From: Lentinula raphanica
Taxonomy: Eukaryota > Basidiomycota > Agaricomycetes > Agaricales > Omphalotaceae
Assembly (NCBI GenBank): GCA_027919835.1
Contig: JANVFP010000003.1
Coordinates: forward strand, 1,364,001-1,428,000
Length of the DNA stretch: 64,000 bases
Reading direction: 5' to 3'
The translations under genes and the position numbers were made by a program. Shown in pieces: positions 33,740 through 45,507 of the stretch. The notes below the pieces were generated by a model that was not told the origin of the DNA, did no database searches, and saw only the letters and a program-made list of their open reading frames with translations. Each line of letters starts with the position of its first letter. Positions within the stretch are counted from its first letter, which is position 1.

Positions 33740-36700
33740 TTATCTGCCCCAGAATATGCATTGTTTTTCCGGTGGAGGGTTGAGCTGAGAATAGAGTGAG
33801 CTGAACATACTGTAGAGAAAACTTGAAAATACACACTTTGGCTGTAGAAGGACAATTGAAAGCCTTGCCAAATTCTTTGATGTTGAAAACAGTCCCATCT
33901 ACTCGATATTTGCTTGGCGAATGAGGATCTGTTCGAATTCGTTGGACCTGATTGGACAGCGATGAGTTCTCTATACAAATTAGGGGTAGAACACGAAGAA
34001 CATACTGCCGCTGCAGGTTTCATACTCCTAGCCCAGATGCGCGCAAACGAGATGAAGAAGAGTTGCTCTCTGTGTACGTGAGTGAGAAAAGTTGCTTCGA
34101 CAAAAAAATAAAATTGACCTCGTGTAAGGAAGACCAGGCAAGAGGAATTCCTGTCCAGCTTCATATGAAGAATCGTATTGTGCTTTCCAAGCCCTATAGG
34201 CTTGAACGAGACCTGTGTCACTAGACATGGGTCAACGACTGTGTAGGATGGGTAGTGTTCAACAAACTAACCCAATATTTTCACCAGATGTACTAAAAAT
34301 TCAAACAGCTCGTTTTCATGACACAACGATTCAAATCATTGACCTGCTTACAGATTTCCGTTGACATATACTCTTCCGCCTTTACCATCGTCAATGCTAT
34401 ATCCTGAGAATTGCTTGATTATGCAATCTTGTTTTGCCTGGAAACCTTGACTCGTCTGGTTAGTCCACCATTGTTCGAGCTTGCCGTGTTGGTTGTACAG
34501 TCTGCCAGCAGAATCGAACGCATGCTATCAAGTTATCCATCAAACTGTTGCCCACGGAGAATCATTATATCTTTTTACCGTCAACTCATGGGCCGCAACT
34601 TGACCGAAGGCACCATAAGATATATACGCCGGCCTAATGGGTTGTCAACCAGATTCTCATATTCAGGATATACGAAAGACGAACCAGTCCTTTTTGAAGA
34701 AGGGAGGCTGGAGAATCCCAGCGGGGAAGACAATCTATAAGGGTCTTAGCCTTTACAGTAAGGATATTAGAACTGAATCGTACCTCGTTGGCCGGGGGAT
34801 TAAAGTATGCATTGACCATAGAGGGATACATCTCCCAGGCATTTACATCGCGCTGTTTTCCGAGTTGCAACCAGCCTCGAATCTCATTACTTATGCTTGC
34901 ACTAAGGACGTTTTCGAAAAATGTATCCTTGTCGCCAGTGACTTTGGCATAATAATTGGCGATAGATGTGGGATTCGTAGTGTCTGGAGAAAGAGGATAA
35001 CCGACTTTGACACGGATAGCTTGAGCCTATGATAGTCAAGACGTGAGCAAGATTAAGCGGATTTGAGTCAATTATTCACTTTGTCTGAAGCAGCTTTCGC
35101 CGATTTATTATCCATCCAGTCAATGCCCTTGAGAGATCTCTGGAAGGCTTTCACAATATCTACAGACTGAAGTCAGCGGAACTTGTTGTTTCTGTTAACG
35201 AAAGATTCACCGGTGATGACCTTCGTTCCCTTCTCTTTGCTCTCGCCACTGAATGTTTCGTTGACAAAATATCTTCCGGCAGCAAATCCTAAAGCCTGTT
35301 CAACCTGATTCACGCAATATTCCGCGCGGTCGCCGACAGCGCCTTTTTCGATACCACTCAATGCCTCCACCAAAGTTCGCTGAGCTTGCCATGCCTCGGT
35401 TCCCATACCGAGATAGGACGACAACGACAACGCAGCTTGAGTGACCAGATACGCCTCAACAACATCCGAAGATGTTTCGTTGAGAATATCTGAAAGTGAC
35501 TGAACAAACGGAGGATAGGTAATTATCACACGATCGGGATAATTCCTGGAGGCGAAAGTGGAGAAATACTCTTTGAAGTGTATCTGCGGAAGAGAATCGG
35601 TCAAATTGGAGATCGGAGCGGGGTTGTAGGTCGCGATAGGGTCTTGGTACAGGATATCGCTAGATGGGGTTGAGCCTTTGCATCCGGAACGATGAAGCAG
35701 GCACTCACAGATCCAGACTAGCGCGAGCCAGCTTGGTTTCAAATTCGAGTACCTTCTGTGCCAGTTTGTGCGCCCTTTTAGTCTTATTGATGGGTTTCTT
35801 TCCTCCGCTGCCGCCGTCACTACCATCATCATCATCACCGCCAGGCCAAGGCCAAGGCGGCCAGATACTGTTTTGCTGAACGAGAGCTGGTGAAGCGTTT
35901 GATGATTGTTGTGCATTCTTTTCGTCTTCGTCACTAACCGCGAGAAGAAGCCGCTGAACAACGTCCTGATAGACCGAACGGATATCTTCTTCATCATAGT
36001 ATTCCTGTCTCTTTTTGAGATGATGACTGAATGAAAGACTCAAGATTTTTACCTTAGACGGGAGCCCAAGTGACGGCTGAGAAAACCAGAGGACTAAATG
36101 ATTCGGGTCCACACCAACATCTCCTTCAATCTCGAAAGAAAACAATGCCTCGAGACCGCGCGAATGCATATACGCCAGAGCAGCAGTCAATCCGTTACTA
36201 TCGCCATTTTCATCTTTGATTACGACCTGTTTCCCTCTGAACATTTGCCTGATGTTATTGACAACCACCATCAGAGGTTCATGACCTCTATCGTCCAAAT
36301 AAGCCTCATTCATACAGGAGGAATAGAATCCACGGAGTTTAGCGAGTATCTGAGTATCATCTGAAGTAGTGAAGGTAGAAGTGGAAGATTGATCTTCTAG
36401 TATGCGTTGAATAACGTGCTCGTTATCTTGTGCCAGAGCCTCGAAGTTCCCGAAACTGCCTTTATCCGCAGGAAGAGGGTGTGCTCGGAGCCAGCCACCA
36501 TCTGAAATATGATAAGCTGGAAGACCTGTAGATGAGGAATGAGAACGCACTGGCAAACTCATAGAAATTCTCGCATGGATCCTGTTTGGTATCGATAGAC
36601 GATAGAATGGAAGCGGCTAGTAGAATACAGTCCTCCGTTAGACAAACAGGCTAGAATTACAATCAGTTCTGTGAAGATATATCATGAGAGAGTCAATTGC

Positions 36701-37198
36701 CTCTTCAGGTGCTCCAGTCGGGGTCGGAGGAGAAGCAGTTGTTGTTGCAATGCTAGTAGATGTTGCGGTTGTGGTTGCAGTTGCAGTCGAGGTGGCTGTC
36801 AACGTCACGCTAATGGTAGACGATGGGTCATCATGTTTTCCACGTTCTAGGTTGAGCTTGTGTTGTACACCCGCGAAGAGACCAATGAAGACCTAGTTGT
36901 TCAATCAGTTCATCTGCATCCTATGAACAGCCTAACAATTTCCTTCTCACCGAGCTCAACAGGAGAAGTATCAACGCGACGACTAGTAAGACCTTTGTGA
37001 GAGGCGTCAATGGTTCTTGCGCGACCGAATTGATTCGGTCCATTAGAGTTGATTCTTCATTTGCAGCAGTATCTTCTTCATCGGGATCTCGGAGAAGAGG
37101 CGCTGTTTCTGTTAATTGCAGATGAGAACAGGGTCCTATGGTAGGATTGTGAATGTTTGACCTTGGTCGGTAGACGGTCGAGGAGACCAGTCCGCCAT
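33740..37198 (-). CDS. M13 family zinc metallopeptidase (neprilysin/ECE-like), type II membrane protein
   Basis: The start at 37198 gives a cytosolic tail ([20 protein letters not shown]), a membrane helix ([17 protein letters not shown]) and a Ser/Thr-rich stalk of about 45 residues. The M13 N-lobe follows: [28 protein letters not shown] and [10 protein letters not shown]. The catalytic lobe has HELTH, split by an intron between ELT and the second His at 34524, then [21 protein letters not shown] 21-nt exon at 34273-34293 supplies SGENIG, so the third zinc ligand sits in [16 protein letters not shown]. The C-terminus reads [24 protein letters not shown] and [11 protein letters not shown], stopping at 33740. 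It is probably an ectopeptidase; its substrate is unknown. About 400 bp upstream hold no gene. Confidence 0.94.
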
Positions 37199-37602
37199 TG
37201 TGATGACGGCAGTGGAGAAGGAAGAAAGTGCCTTGCGTTCGTTGCGTGTACTTCAAACTTGATATAGGACGTCTTCGCAGCGCTGTTGCAAGGTGTATAG
37301 CGCACGTGACGTTGATCATTTCCTCGCTTTGACCGAGAAGATCATTCAAATCTTGGCCCATCAATATCAATCTTTGTTTGAATCTCTGTTTTGATTCCGA
37401 GATCTTGTATGTATTCCTCATTCCATGTTTTCAACTGTGTCGAACAAATCCAGAGTCAAACAGAGCAGGCTACTACTATCACTCACAATACGAGTATCAT
37501 CAAGATATAGTACTACTCTAGTCGATATCCAGTTTCTGACAGTGTGGTGATGAAAAGATCCAACAAGCTCGAACTCCTACTCATGCAACAACTCCAACGC
37601 CC

Positions 37603-39664
37603 TTAGCAGTTTCTCGAAGTCTGTATTCGCGTGCTTTCTGCCATTATCTTTCCAGAGAAGTACGTGCTTCCCAGCGAAATCATCGACAATACAACAGCCC
37701 AGCCATATCCCAAGAAAATGTTTTTTTCCACAGAGATGACGAAGAGAGAACTATCATGATATCGTTAGACGATAAATGAGCGAAAGTGTAGAATCGACGA
37801 GGAAAGTACCTGGACATGAAAGGACTGAACGAACGAGACAAGCAGATGAAGAACTGGAGTAATCCATTGCTAGCACCCAACGAAGATGCCGAAGGACCAT
37901 ACTTTTTAATCAACAAAGTGTTGATACTTCATAAAAGATGATCAGCTTGAGATCGTACGGCCAAAGCCAGGCACTCACGTATATGGTAAAAAGCCAATCC
38001 TAGCAAGAACGAGAACACAACCGATCCCAATCCAAAGCAGAGTGGTACTTGCCATTTCGTCCGTGGTTCGGTCCATGCCTCCCGTGGACGCCAATTTCCG
38101 TGCGAGCACATTCAAGCTAGGAAGTAGCAGAAACACAGCAGGCCATACAGCAATCGTGAAATGATAGCATTTCGCATGATCTACTCTTCGCAACAGTGCA
38201 GGCATTAGTATCAGCTGGAAAAACGCTGCTACGACACCCGAAATTGCTAACGCGTAACCAATCTCACTCGTCTTTTGCCAACCGTCAGCCTTGTATCGAA
38301 CCTGTATGATTTGACAATACAACTGACCTCCAGTCCGAGCCCTCCCTTTTGAATTGGCGCAAAGCAAAATAGCACAAAAACAACATCAAAAGCAGTTGTC
38401 ACGAAACTAAGAAAACAAGCAGATGTACAGAGACCGCGTATCATCCGGTTCGCGAGTAGATCTTTTGTAGACAAAGACTTTGCATCTGTGAAGTTCGCAC
38501 GCTGACGTTTCATTGAGTTCTACTATCACCTCGATGACAAGAATATGGGCCCAAGTACCTTCTCTGGCGTGCACGTCTGAAGGATTTCACCAAACATTAG
38601 CATAACATGACTATGACAAGACAAAATCAAACAAACCTCATGCAGAAAATAATATGCAGAAAACATCCCACACAAGTTTACGGCGGCGACGACCAGACAG
38701 GGGAGGAGATATGGATACGCTTCCAGTATGCTATGATCAGGCAACATCGGGTACTTTGTTGTGATATCCGAAAGGGAGCCACCAACGAGAGGTCTTTCAC
38801 GGATTCAGAAGGCATCTTTGAGCAATGAGTGAATGTAAGATATGTACCCCAAAATCATGCCCAGCGGCCAGAAAATGCCAAAGAATGGAAACACGAAGTG
38901 TTCACTTTCGGGATCCTATCAAAATTGATAATGAAATTGCTGAGAAGCGGTTGAGATTCAGGAGCTGCTCACAGTGATTTCACAGAGCACAGTTGGGATA
39001 ATTGGTACATTGCCGGAAAAGAGGCCAGCTTGCATGGATTCAGTCTTGTACTGTCTTGGAATAGCCATAAAACAGATCGCACCTAACGCTCGAGAGATCA
39101 TCGCTGCTAAAAAGGAATTCGATACCCCAAAAAGTATTGTACTAATCGCCAAACCCAGCGTGCCGGCTATAATGACTGGGCGGCGACCTGTCCTGTCTTC
39201 ATTGGACTATCAATCCACATTTCAGTTCATATCAAGTTCACCGCAGCACACCTGAAAGCGAGGACCAAGGATATATTGCCACTAGTTGGCATAGGGCGAA
39301 GATACTCTCCTGTGTGGATGATAGGCGCCTAACATGCTGTACTCTCAACGAAAAACTCACAATTGCACCTGATGAGAAGGTTCAGGGGGAAACTCTGCAA
39401 AGTAAGACTGTACTAGAATCTTAACTCACCACTGTAGAAACCGATTTGCGAAGGATCTTCAGTAAGGTTCAACCTGGAAACGAATTCGTTGATGTAGGGA
39501 AATATCTGAGTGAAGTTCAAAGGGTCAAGCATCCTCAGAAAGCATAGAACAGCAAGTTGAGAAAAGGACAAAGGGACTCGATATTCAGAAACTGAACCAA
39601 GAGCGTTCTCTGTGTCGTTCCGGAGGAGTGGCTGCGTTTCGTCGTTAGAGGGGGAGGTCATCAT
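37603..39664 (-). CDS. MFS transporter, copy 1 of two related genes
   Basis: A twelve-helix major facilitator. The start at 39664 gives a hydrophilic tail (TSPSNDETQPLLRND), then AVLCFLRMLDPLNFTQIFPYINEF, the first helix and signature also seen in copy 2 at 45984. Further segments include GRRPVIIAGTLGLAISTILF, with an A-like GRRP motif after helix 2, a loop with KDLLANRMIRGLC, and helices such as AISGVVAAFFQLILMPALLRR. The last helix reads NIFLGYGWAVVLSMISLG, ending TSRNC at TAA 37603-37605. A dozen short introns. Substrate unknown; the nearest described relatives are fungal members of the zinc-induced-facilitator or yeast YCR023C type. Confidence 0.88.
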
Positions 39665-39816
39665 GGAGCGTTGAAAAGAAGACAAGCTAGAGGATGAAGT
39701 TTCCAACCAGTATTTATGTGCTCCGGGTCTAGCTTCGGATAAGTGGTATACATACATACACAATATGCTTTCCCTAAGTATATCCACGTTTTCAGTGCCA
39801 TGAACGTACTTCCGGT

Positions 39817-41447
39817 TCATATACTTGATGTTCTGTTCTTGGTGACACCCTCAACAGTGGGGCCTCTACCTTCAGCCTCTACATCGAACACTTTCCACAT
39901 ATTGCAGGTTTTGCCATTGTTCTGTGCTCCTGCAAAGCATGTCCACCAATATTTGTCTTTCTTTCCATCATTACGGTTCTTCATATCTGGACGTAATATA
40001 GTAGGAACGCCGCATTTACATAGAGGGATGGTTGGCGGTTTAAAATCGGGCCTGTAGAAGCGGAACGTAATATTAATGCGGCAATTGGAAGGCTCGAGAG
40101 GACCACCAGGAATACGCGGATATGCGGGTCGATACACATCCATAGCGGATTGAGGTGGAATAGAATGTTTGAATCTTTCTTGGCACGACGCATGCATGAT
40201 TACTAGCTGATGACGATGAGGGTCAGAAAAGAGAGAAAAATGGGGTATATGATAATGCTGTACGAACCGAGTTGTGTTGTAGAGGTATGTTGAAGGTCTG
40301 CGCAGCTCGGACCTCCGTTTCATGCGAGGGTATCACTTCCCTCAGACTGAACAACCTTCGTGTTCCTGAGCCGGAGTTTTTGAGCAGAAGTATGAGTTAG
40401 TGAGCATCATTGAGAAGAATACACGTACCAAGGCTCAGGGAAGCTATATACAACAGTGGGATGAAAGGTAAGTTGTACATGGAATAACGCGTATGACATA
40501 CCAATCGTGCAATAAGGCCCCAAGTAGGTCAACTGATCCGAATGCCATCCAACACTCTCATTTCTGCCTTCGTATCTGTTCGAAGCAGCTACATTCGCTC
40601 TCCATAGTAGATCATTCGCGGAGCCTGTGTCGCCGCCAGCCCACTCCAACGGGTATCGAAATGGTCGTCGGCGTATTTCCTCCGTAACTAAACGTTCTAT
40701 TATCTGACATGCTTCTTCCATGGCCGGAGGAAACACGTCGGGCGGATCTGTTCTTCGTCCGTTATACCTTGAGACAGTGGTGGTGCATCAGTACAAAAGC
40801 CGTGGATCGGGCAAGTATTGACCTACGTACCAGTACTGAGCAGATTCATGCCAAGTCGTATCATCGCTCACTCCGTCCGTCTGTCTCACAAAGAACGAGG
40901 TCCTATGAGGACTTTCAACCATTCTATCAAATAGCCACCACTTGTTTCTCTGCCAATTCCGGGAAGACTCCTCCAAGGAGTAGAATAGCTTCGAGGCCAA
41001 TTCGGGGGGAAGTACAGACAGATGCATTGTACATGGGGTATGGTCAGCAACCATCGTAGGATCAGAGAGTGTCAATGGCTTTTTGGACGGAGGGTGTTTC
41101 TTCTTGGTAGACGAAGGTTGGTGAAGCACGGTCATGAGATCGACATCTTGATTGATCTTGGTGGAGGATTTGGATGTCGACGCGCTATGAGAGGAAGAGG
41201 ACGCGCGGTCTGGGCTGGATTTCGCGTTTTTCGTAGAGAGCCAAGAATGCAAATCCAGAGGTCTTTTACGCTTTCTGCCTGCATTGGCGTCGCGTATGTT
41301 GTGACCGCGATTGAGTATTTGTGATGCGAGCTGGGGGTCGCCTTCGGATTGAACGAGAGCGTCCAACATTGATTCGGCTGTGTGTTCCTCATCTGTGAGA
41401 CTTGATATCACAGCGAGTAGAGTATCTGTGTCCGTATCATCTGCCAT
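39817..41447 (-). CDS. AlkB-type DNA repair dioxygenase with CUE-like N-terminus and GRF zinc finger
   Basis: Resembles ALKBH2/ALKBH3 oxidative demethylases. The start at 41447 gives an acidic helix pair (LLAVISSLTDEEHTAESMLD, EGDPQLASQILN) of CUE type. A basic Ser-rich linker with KRKRPLD may be a nuclear signal. The dioxygenase core follows: LPPELASKLFYSLEESSRNW, NRYEGRNESVGWHSDQLTYL with the HxD iron motif, ASLSLGTRRLFSLREV, MHASCQERFKHSIPPQ with the distal His, and NITFRFYRPDF with the 2-oxoglutarate Arg. The C-terminus is a GRF finger: CKCGVPTILRPD, KYWWTCF and CNMWKV. ASLSLG comes from a 15-nt exon at 40429-40443. I infer nuclear alkylation repair. Confidence 0.92.
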
Positions 41448-41484
41448 TAGATGTTGAAAGTAAGGGTACAAGCTCGAAAGGTGA

Positions 41485-42064
41485 GTAATAGCCTGGAACC
41501 CAGGGCTCGTAAGGCCATCGTGCTCGACATGTTTGAAACTCCGACGCAATGCCAGGTGCTGCCGGTCAATCAATCTCACGTAACTGATATGACTCTCATA
41601 CTGACTCTGAGTCTTTTTGCCAATTTCTTCACTTACATCAAGCTTAATAAATACAGGAAACTGTGTGAACACAAGCCAGTCTCTGAGCACAAGACTCCCA
41701 TGACATTCTGGGTACATTCCTTGCAGGAAACACCAATTTGGCCACCCAGAACACTCAGCTCGGGCCGCTCAGCCAGATCGTACAGATGTCACTATGTCAG
41801 ATTTGCATGGCTTTTACAACTCTTGCAAGTGAAGGGACTCCAAGAGAGAGCTGACAGGAGAGTCTGTCATGAAGCTGATTCATCAGCATATAAACTCAAG
41901 ACAGAGCACATATACAAGTCTTACAAGTTGAAGAAAAGAGAATCAACGAGCGCGAGCGTGCTATTGCATCAAATTCTCACAGGCCGGCATCAAGCGGCAG
42001 TGTCAAAATATTTCAAATATGTCGAGCACGGGGATCTCAGGAGCCCTTGGTACCAGGCATTATT
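41485..42064. repeat. Imperfect inverted repeat, arms of about 80 bp
   Basis: The reverse complement of 41485-41573 matches 41983-42064. Both share atgtcgagcacg, gagccct and ccaggc in the same order and spacing. Translated outward, both arms give related peptides (FKHVEHDGLTSPGFQA and FKYVEHGDLRSPWYQA), as if two copies of one coding piece lie in opposite orientation. The left arm starts about 40 bp upstream of the AlkB gene start. A 209-codon plus-strand frame spans the whole unit, but I do not regard it as a gene on its own. Confidence 0.6.
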
Positions 42065-42074
42065 GGATGAATTG

Positions 42075-42554
42075 CCATAAGAAATTGGTCGGGCCAATTT
42101 TTATTTTCTCATGACGTAAAATAGGCGGTGCGCACAATTTGGACCGCTCCAAATACCATAAACGAAATTGGTCCAAAATTTGTTTAAATTGGACTGATGA
42201 AATCAATCGTGGGAAGGATGTACATAGCTTGTTTCTTGCTCTCTCCTTCATGGACAAATATCACTGAAAATTTCTGGGATTTATAGAAGGGGAAGGACAC
42301 ACAACCATTGAGTAGAAAATATAGTGAATGAACATTTTTCATCTGGGGTATGTGAACGATACATCATCGGCATCTCACGGCAAGGAAAATTGGACGCTGA
42401 TGAAAATTTGGCCTGCAGGGTCCAGGCAGGTCCAAATACATGAGATTTGGACCAAAAGAAATATCAGATTCACTGCACTGCCTCACCTGCCGCTCAGCGG
42501 CATGACATCACCCGGCTACCTAAAAAGGATTTTGGACGGTCCAATTTCTTATGG
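42075..42554. mobile_element. MITE-like element with terminal inverted repeats
   Basis: The 480-bp unit begins ccataagaaattgg and ends ccaatttcttatgg, an inverted repeat of 14 perfect bases extending imperfectly to about 26. Inside, short variants of ttggtccaaa, tttggacc and gtccaaat recur in both orientations near the ends, a common pattern for transposase-binding sites. No transposase is encoded. The target-site duplication is not clear. It sits directly beside the inverted repeat ending at 42064. Confidence 0.65.
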
Positions 42555-42768
42555 AACGTCCTCCATTCAAGAACGACTTTTCTTCTTGAACTATTGCGGC
42601 TAGCCAGGCTAGGTGAGTAAGCCTTGACCTGAAGCAGTCACATGTCTCATCAAATTCAGTACTTAGCGCGCGTCTAAACATTAGACCAGGCTTTGAACGC
42701 GTCAAACGCGGCGTCTCCTTCAATCACCTCCAGCTACACAGCTTCACAGCTTCAACATTTATGTACTT

Positions 42769-44470
42769 ATGGCTCAAAAGCGTGCTGCAGAAGAACCCAC
42801 AACTCTCAAAGAATCTACGACTCTCAAAGGAACTCGAGCCGCAGTTGAGCTCAATTCCTGATGTGTCACTCTTGTGCTTATAATCTGCAGGGACTTCGAT
42901 TCACAATCCTCAATTTACTGCTTCTTTGCAGTTGGACACTCATACTCTTGCCAGGCCTTTTTGAGATCACGCCTCTGCTCAAACGAGCTATAGGCCTACG
43001 AGACGCATTCCATGACCTCGATAATCATTGTCAGTCTGCGAAACCAATCACCGCTTCAGAATTCCATGATCGCCAGCGAAGGCTAGCTAAAACACTACTG
43101 GATTTGAACGCTTCCGCATACATTGCTGAGCCTGGGGCCAGTGCACAATACTTTGGTAATATCTCTACGGCGTCTTGGAAGCTATCCGAACGACCTTTAC
43201 TGCTCATCATCACTCCACACCTTGTCAATGATTCCCAAGTAGAGGCCAAGGTGTCCATCTTGACCCCACACTTTGAAGCCACTCGAGCCAAATTGCTGCC
43301 GGTTCCTTCTGAAGACGTGAACTACATTGAATGGAGAGAGGAAGATAATCCTTATGAAGTTGCAGCCTCGGTACTTCCCATGAGGAAAACGGTATACTTG
43401 GACGATTCTGCTCGTTTGTTTATATCCAGTGGTTTTCAGCAAGCTCTGCAACATGCTCAGGTATCCCCTTCTCCTTCCGAGATCAGGGAGATCCGGCAAC
43501 GGAAATCGAACGCTGAGATAGAGCTATTGAAATGTGCGAACGAGGTATGTCTTGCCACGAGTCCAGGTTTCGAAAGCTCACGAAGATTTAGGCCACCCTT
43601 CTTGCGATAAGGGCCGTTCACAAGAGGATGTATATCGGTATGAAGGAGTCGGTGGCCAGCGGGATGATGTCTATGGCCCTGCAAACTGCAGGCTTAGAGG
43701 GCGGGAGTTGCCTAACCCTTTTTGGAGGTAGTTTCACCTGACCTCTGTCATATCCACCCAACTTACCCATCCTCGACTAGAGAACGCTGCCCTTCCTCAC
43801 GGAAGCGGTTCGGATCGAGCATTAGGAAAAAATGACTTTGCTCTTTTTGATTGTGTGGGGAGCCTTCATGGCTATCATAGCGACGTTACTCGCGCAAGTG
43901 CTCTCAACCCATCTCCTTCCTTCAGGAAAAACCTCATCTGTCCCGCAGACTGTAGCTCTCTACCAAACCAAAGTGCCTCCCGAACATAGAGCGATATGGG
44001 GCGATGTTCACTTCGCTCAGACAGTAGCATCCCGTGTCGCCCTAGCAGGCACTATCACTCAAGATGTTGACGCAGCGGCGAGGTCATTCCTCGATCTCAC
44101 AGGTCGTGGTTCTTATTTCACCCATAGACTAGGGCATGGTTCGATTGAATTTCGTCTTCTATCTATCTTCACATTGTGCTTACATTCTTCCAGGAATCGG
44201 ATTGGAAACACATGAAGAACCTTACCTCCGTGGAGGTAGCCTGGATATCATTCAGACTGGTCACACTTTCTCGAACGAGCCAGGGATTTACATTGAGGGC
44301 AAGGTAAGTCATCCTGGTTCTACCGCTGTCTTGCCTGCTTTGAATGAAGTGCCTCGTTCAACAAGGTGGGCGTCCGATTGGAAGATTGCTTCTATATTGA
44401 TAGCAGTGGTCAATCAATCTTCTTGACTGAAGGCGTAGGCGGTCAAGCATTATCACCATGGGATCCTTAG
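42769..44470 (+). CDS. M24 family metallopeptidase (Xaa-Pro aminopeptidase-like) with membrane anchor
   Basis: The start at 42769 gives MAQKRAAEEPTTLKESTTLK, then one hydrophobic helix (LLLLCSWTLILLPGLF). The N-terminal aminopeptidase-P domain follows (EFHDRQRRLAKTLLDLNASA, EPGASAQYFGNIS, LLIITPHLV). The pita-bread catalytic domain shows all five metal ligands: Asp in FALFDCVG, Asp in HSDVTR, His in HRLGHGIG, Glu in SNEPGIYIEG and Glu in GVRLEDCFY. The protein ends GQALSPWDP at TAG 44468-44470. The join SDVTR/TVALYQ uses a GC-AG intron at 43894-43948. The single helix suggests a type II membrane or secretory-pathway enzyme. The first intron uses a weak GTTGAG donor. Confidence 0.92.
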
Positions 44471-44720
44471 AGTTATGCAAACAGAAATACAATTATGATC
44501 TTACTTACAAGAACGCTATACATAAATTGCAAAAACTATGAGGCACGATCCAAACCAATCCAATCGAGACGACACAAACCGAGTAAGGTGGAAGAAAATG
44601 TTCGTCAATGCAACGAAGTGAGATGGAAACTAGATGATAGATATATATATGAAGGCACATTGATACAGGATATGTATTCGTCAAGGATATACAAAACATT
44701 GCAATGAAGATGACTTTCAA

Positions 44721-45507
44721 CTAGGCATAAGCAAGTTCATCTGGAGAAGGAAGAGGGAGGGGGATAGCAGCGGGAGAGAGAGAGGCTAGCGGCAGTGGAG
44801 TCAGAGAGCGAGGAGATGACACAATCGGATGTGTGACATGACGATGAAAGGGGTTTCGAGTGTTGTTACGGGATATGGGTGAAGCTATGATTCAAGGTCA
44901 ATGACCAGTCAAATTGACAACGAACGGACTACGCACAGAGGACATTGGAGGTAAACCATCGGAATGGGATATCCAAATCCAACACCTGAAACTCTGTTGT
45001 TCCATCTGAGGTTCCAGCAGGCGAGCCAGTGTTTCGGCTGGATTGGGCAGATCGTACATCTTCCAGTTCTTCAACAGTAGAAATCCGAGGGCGCCCTTTG
45101 TACGAAAAGGAATGTTCTTGATGAAGCGCAGGAAGGGATGCATGACGCTGATTTCGAACTGGAGAATGAGGTGGGAAGATAGAAGGTTTGAGTATAGACA
45201 GAAATTCCTCTAAAGCTTCACTGGGTAGAGCACTCCTGTCATTTGACAATGTTAACAGACATTTGAAAGTCTGATAGACAAGTTGAACAGACCTAGGAGA
45301 AGCCCGCGGGGAAGCTTCCACGGAAGTTTCGTAAAGTCCAACCTTGATATCTCCAGCAGATTGCGAACGTTCAGCTATGTCCTTGATGGGTTCTGAGACG
45401 ACTCGTACTGGCGGAGCACGATTGAAGATGGTGTACGGAGCGCAATTCAACCGCACAGGTCGAGGGGCGACGAGGATAGGTGCATTATCGTTGGAGGAAA
45501 AATTCAT
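44721..45507 (-). CDS. Uncharacterised proline- and serine-rich protein
   Basis: I recognise no family. The start at 45507 gives MNFSSNDNAPILVAPRPVRL and NCAPYTIFNRAPPVRVVSEP, then a segment with KVGLYETSVEASPRASP. A second exon reads ALPSEALEEFLSILKPSIFP and YKGRPRISTVEELEDV. The last exon, SPISRNNTRNPFHRHVTH followed by a Pro/Leu/Ser-rich tail ending PDELAYA, stops at TAG 44721-44723. Splice phases agree at both introns. Several SP and RP motifs suggest phosphorylation or binding sites in a disordered protein. It converges on the M24 peptidase gene. It is probably real because composition and frame hold across three exons. Confidence 0.6.

Noticed and set aside
37561..37690. Alternative C-terminal frame overlapping the MFS end (DDFAGKHVLLWKDNGRKH...)
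   Set aside because: It looks protein-like, but the MFS frame gives the expected twelfth helix like the paralogue's. No splice site was found that would use the other frame.
41451..42080. 209-codon plus-strand frame
   Set aside because: It spans the inverted repeat and spacer; composition changes along it, and both arms explain the coding-like parts. No known motif.
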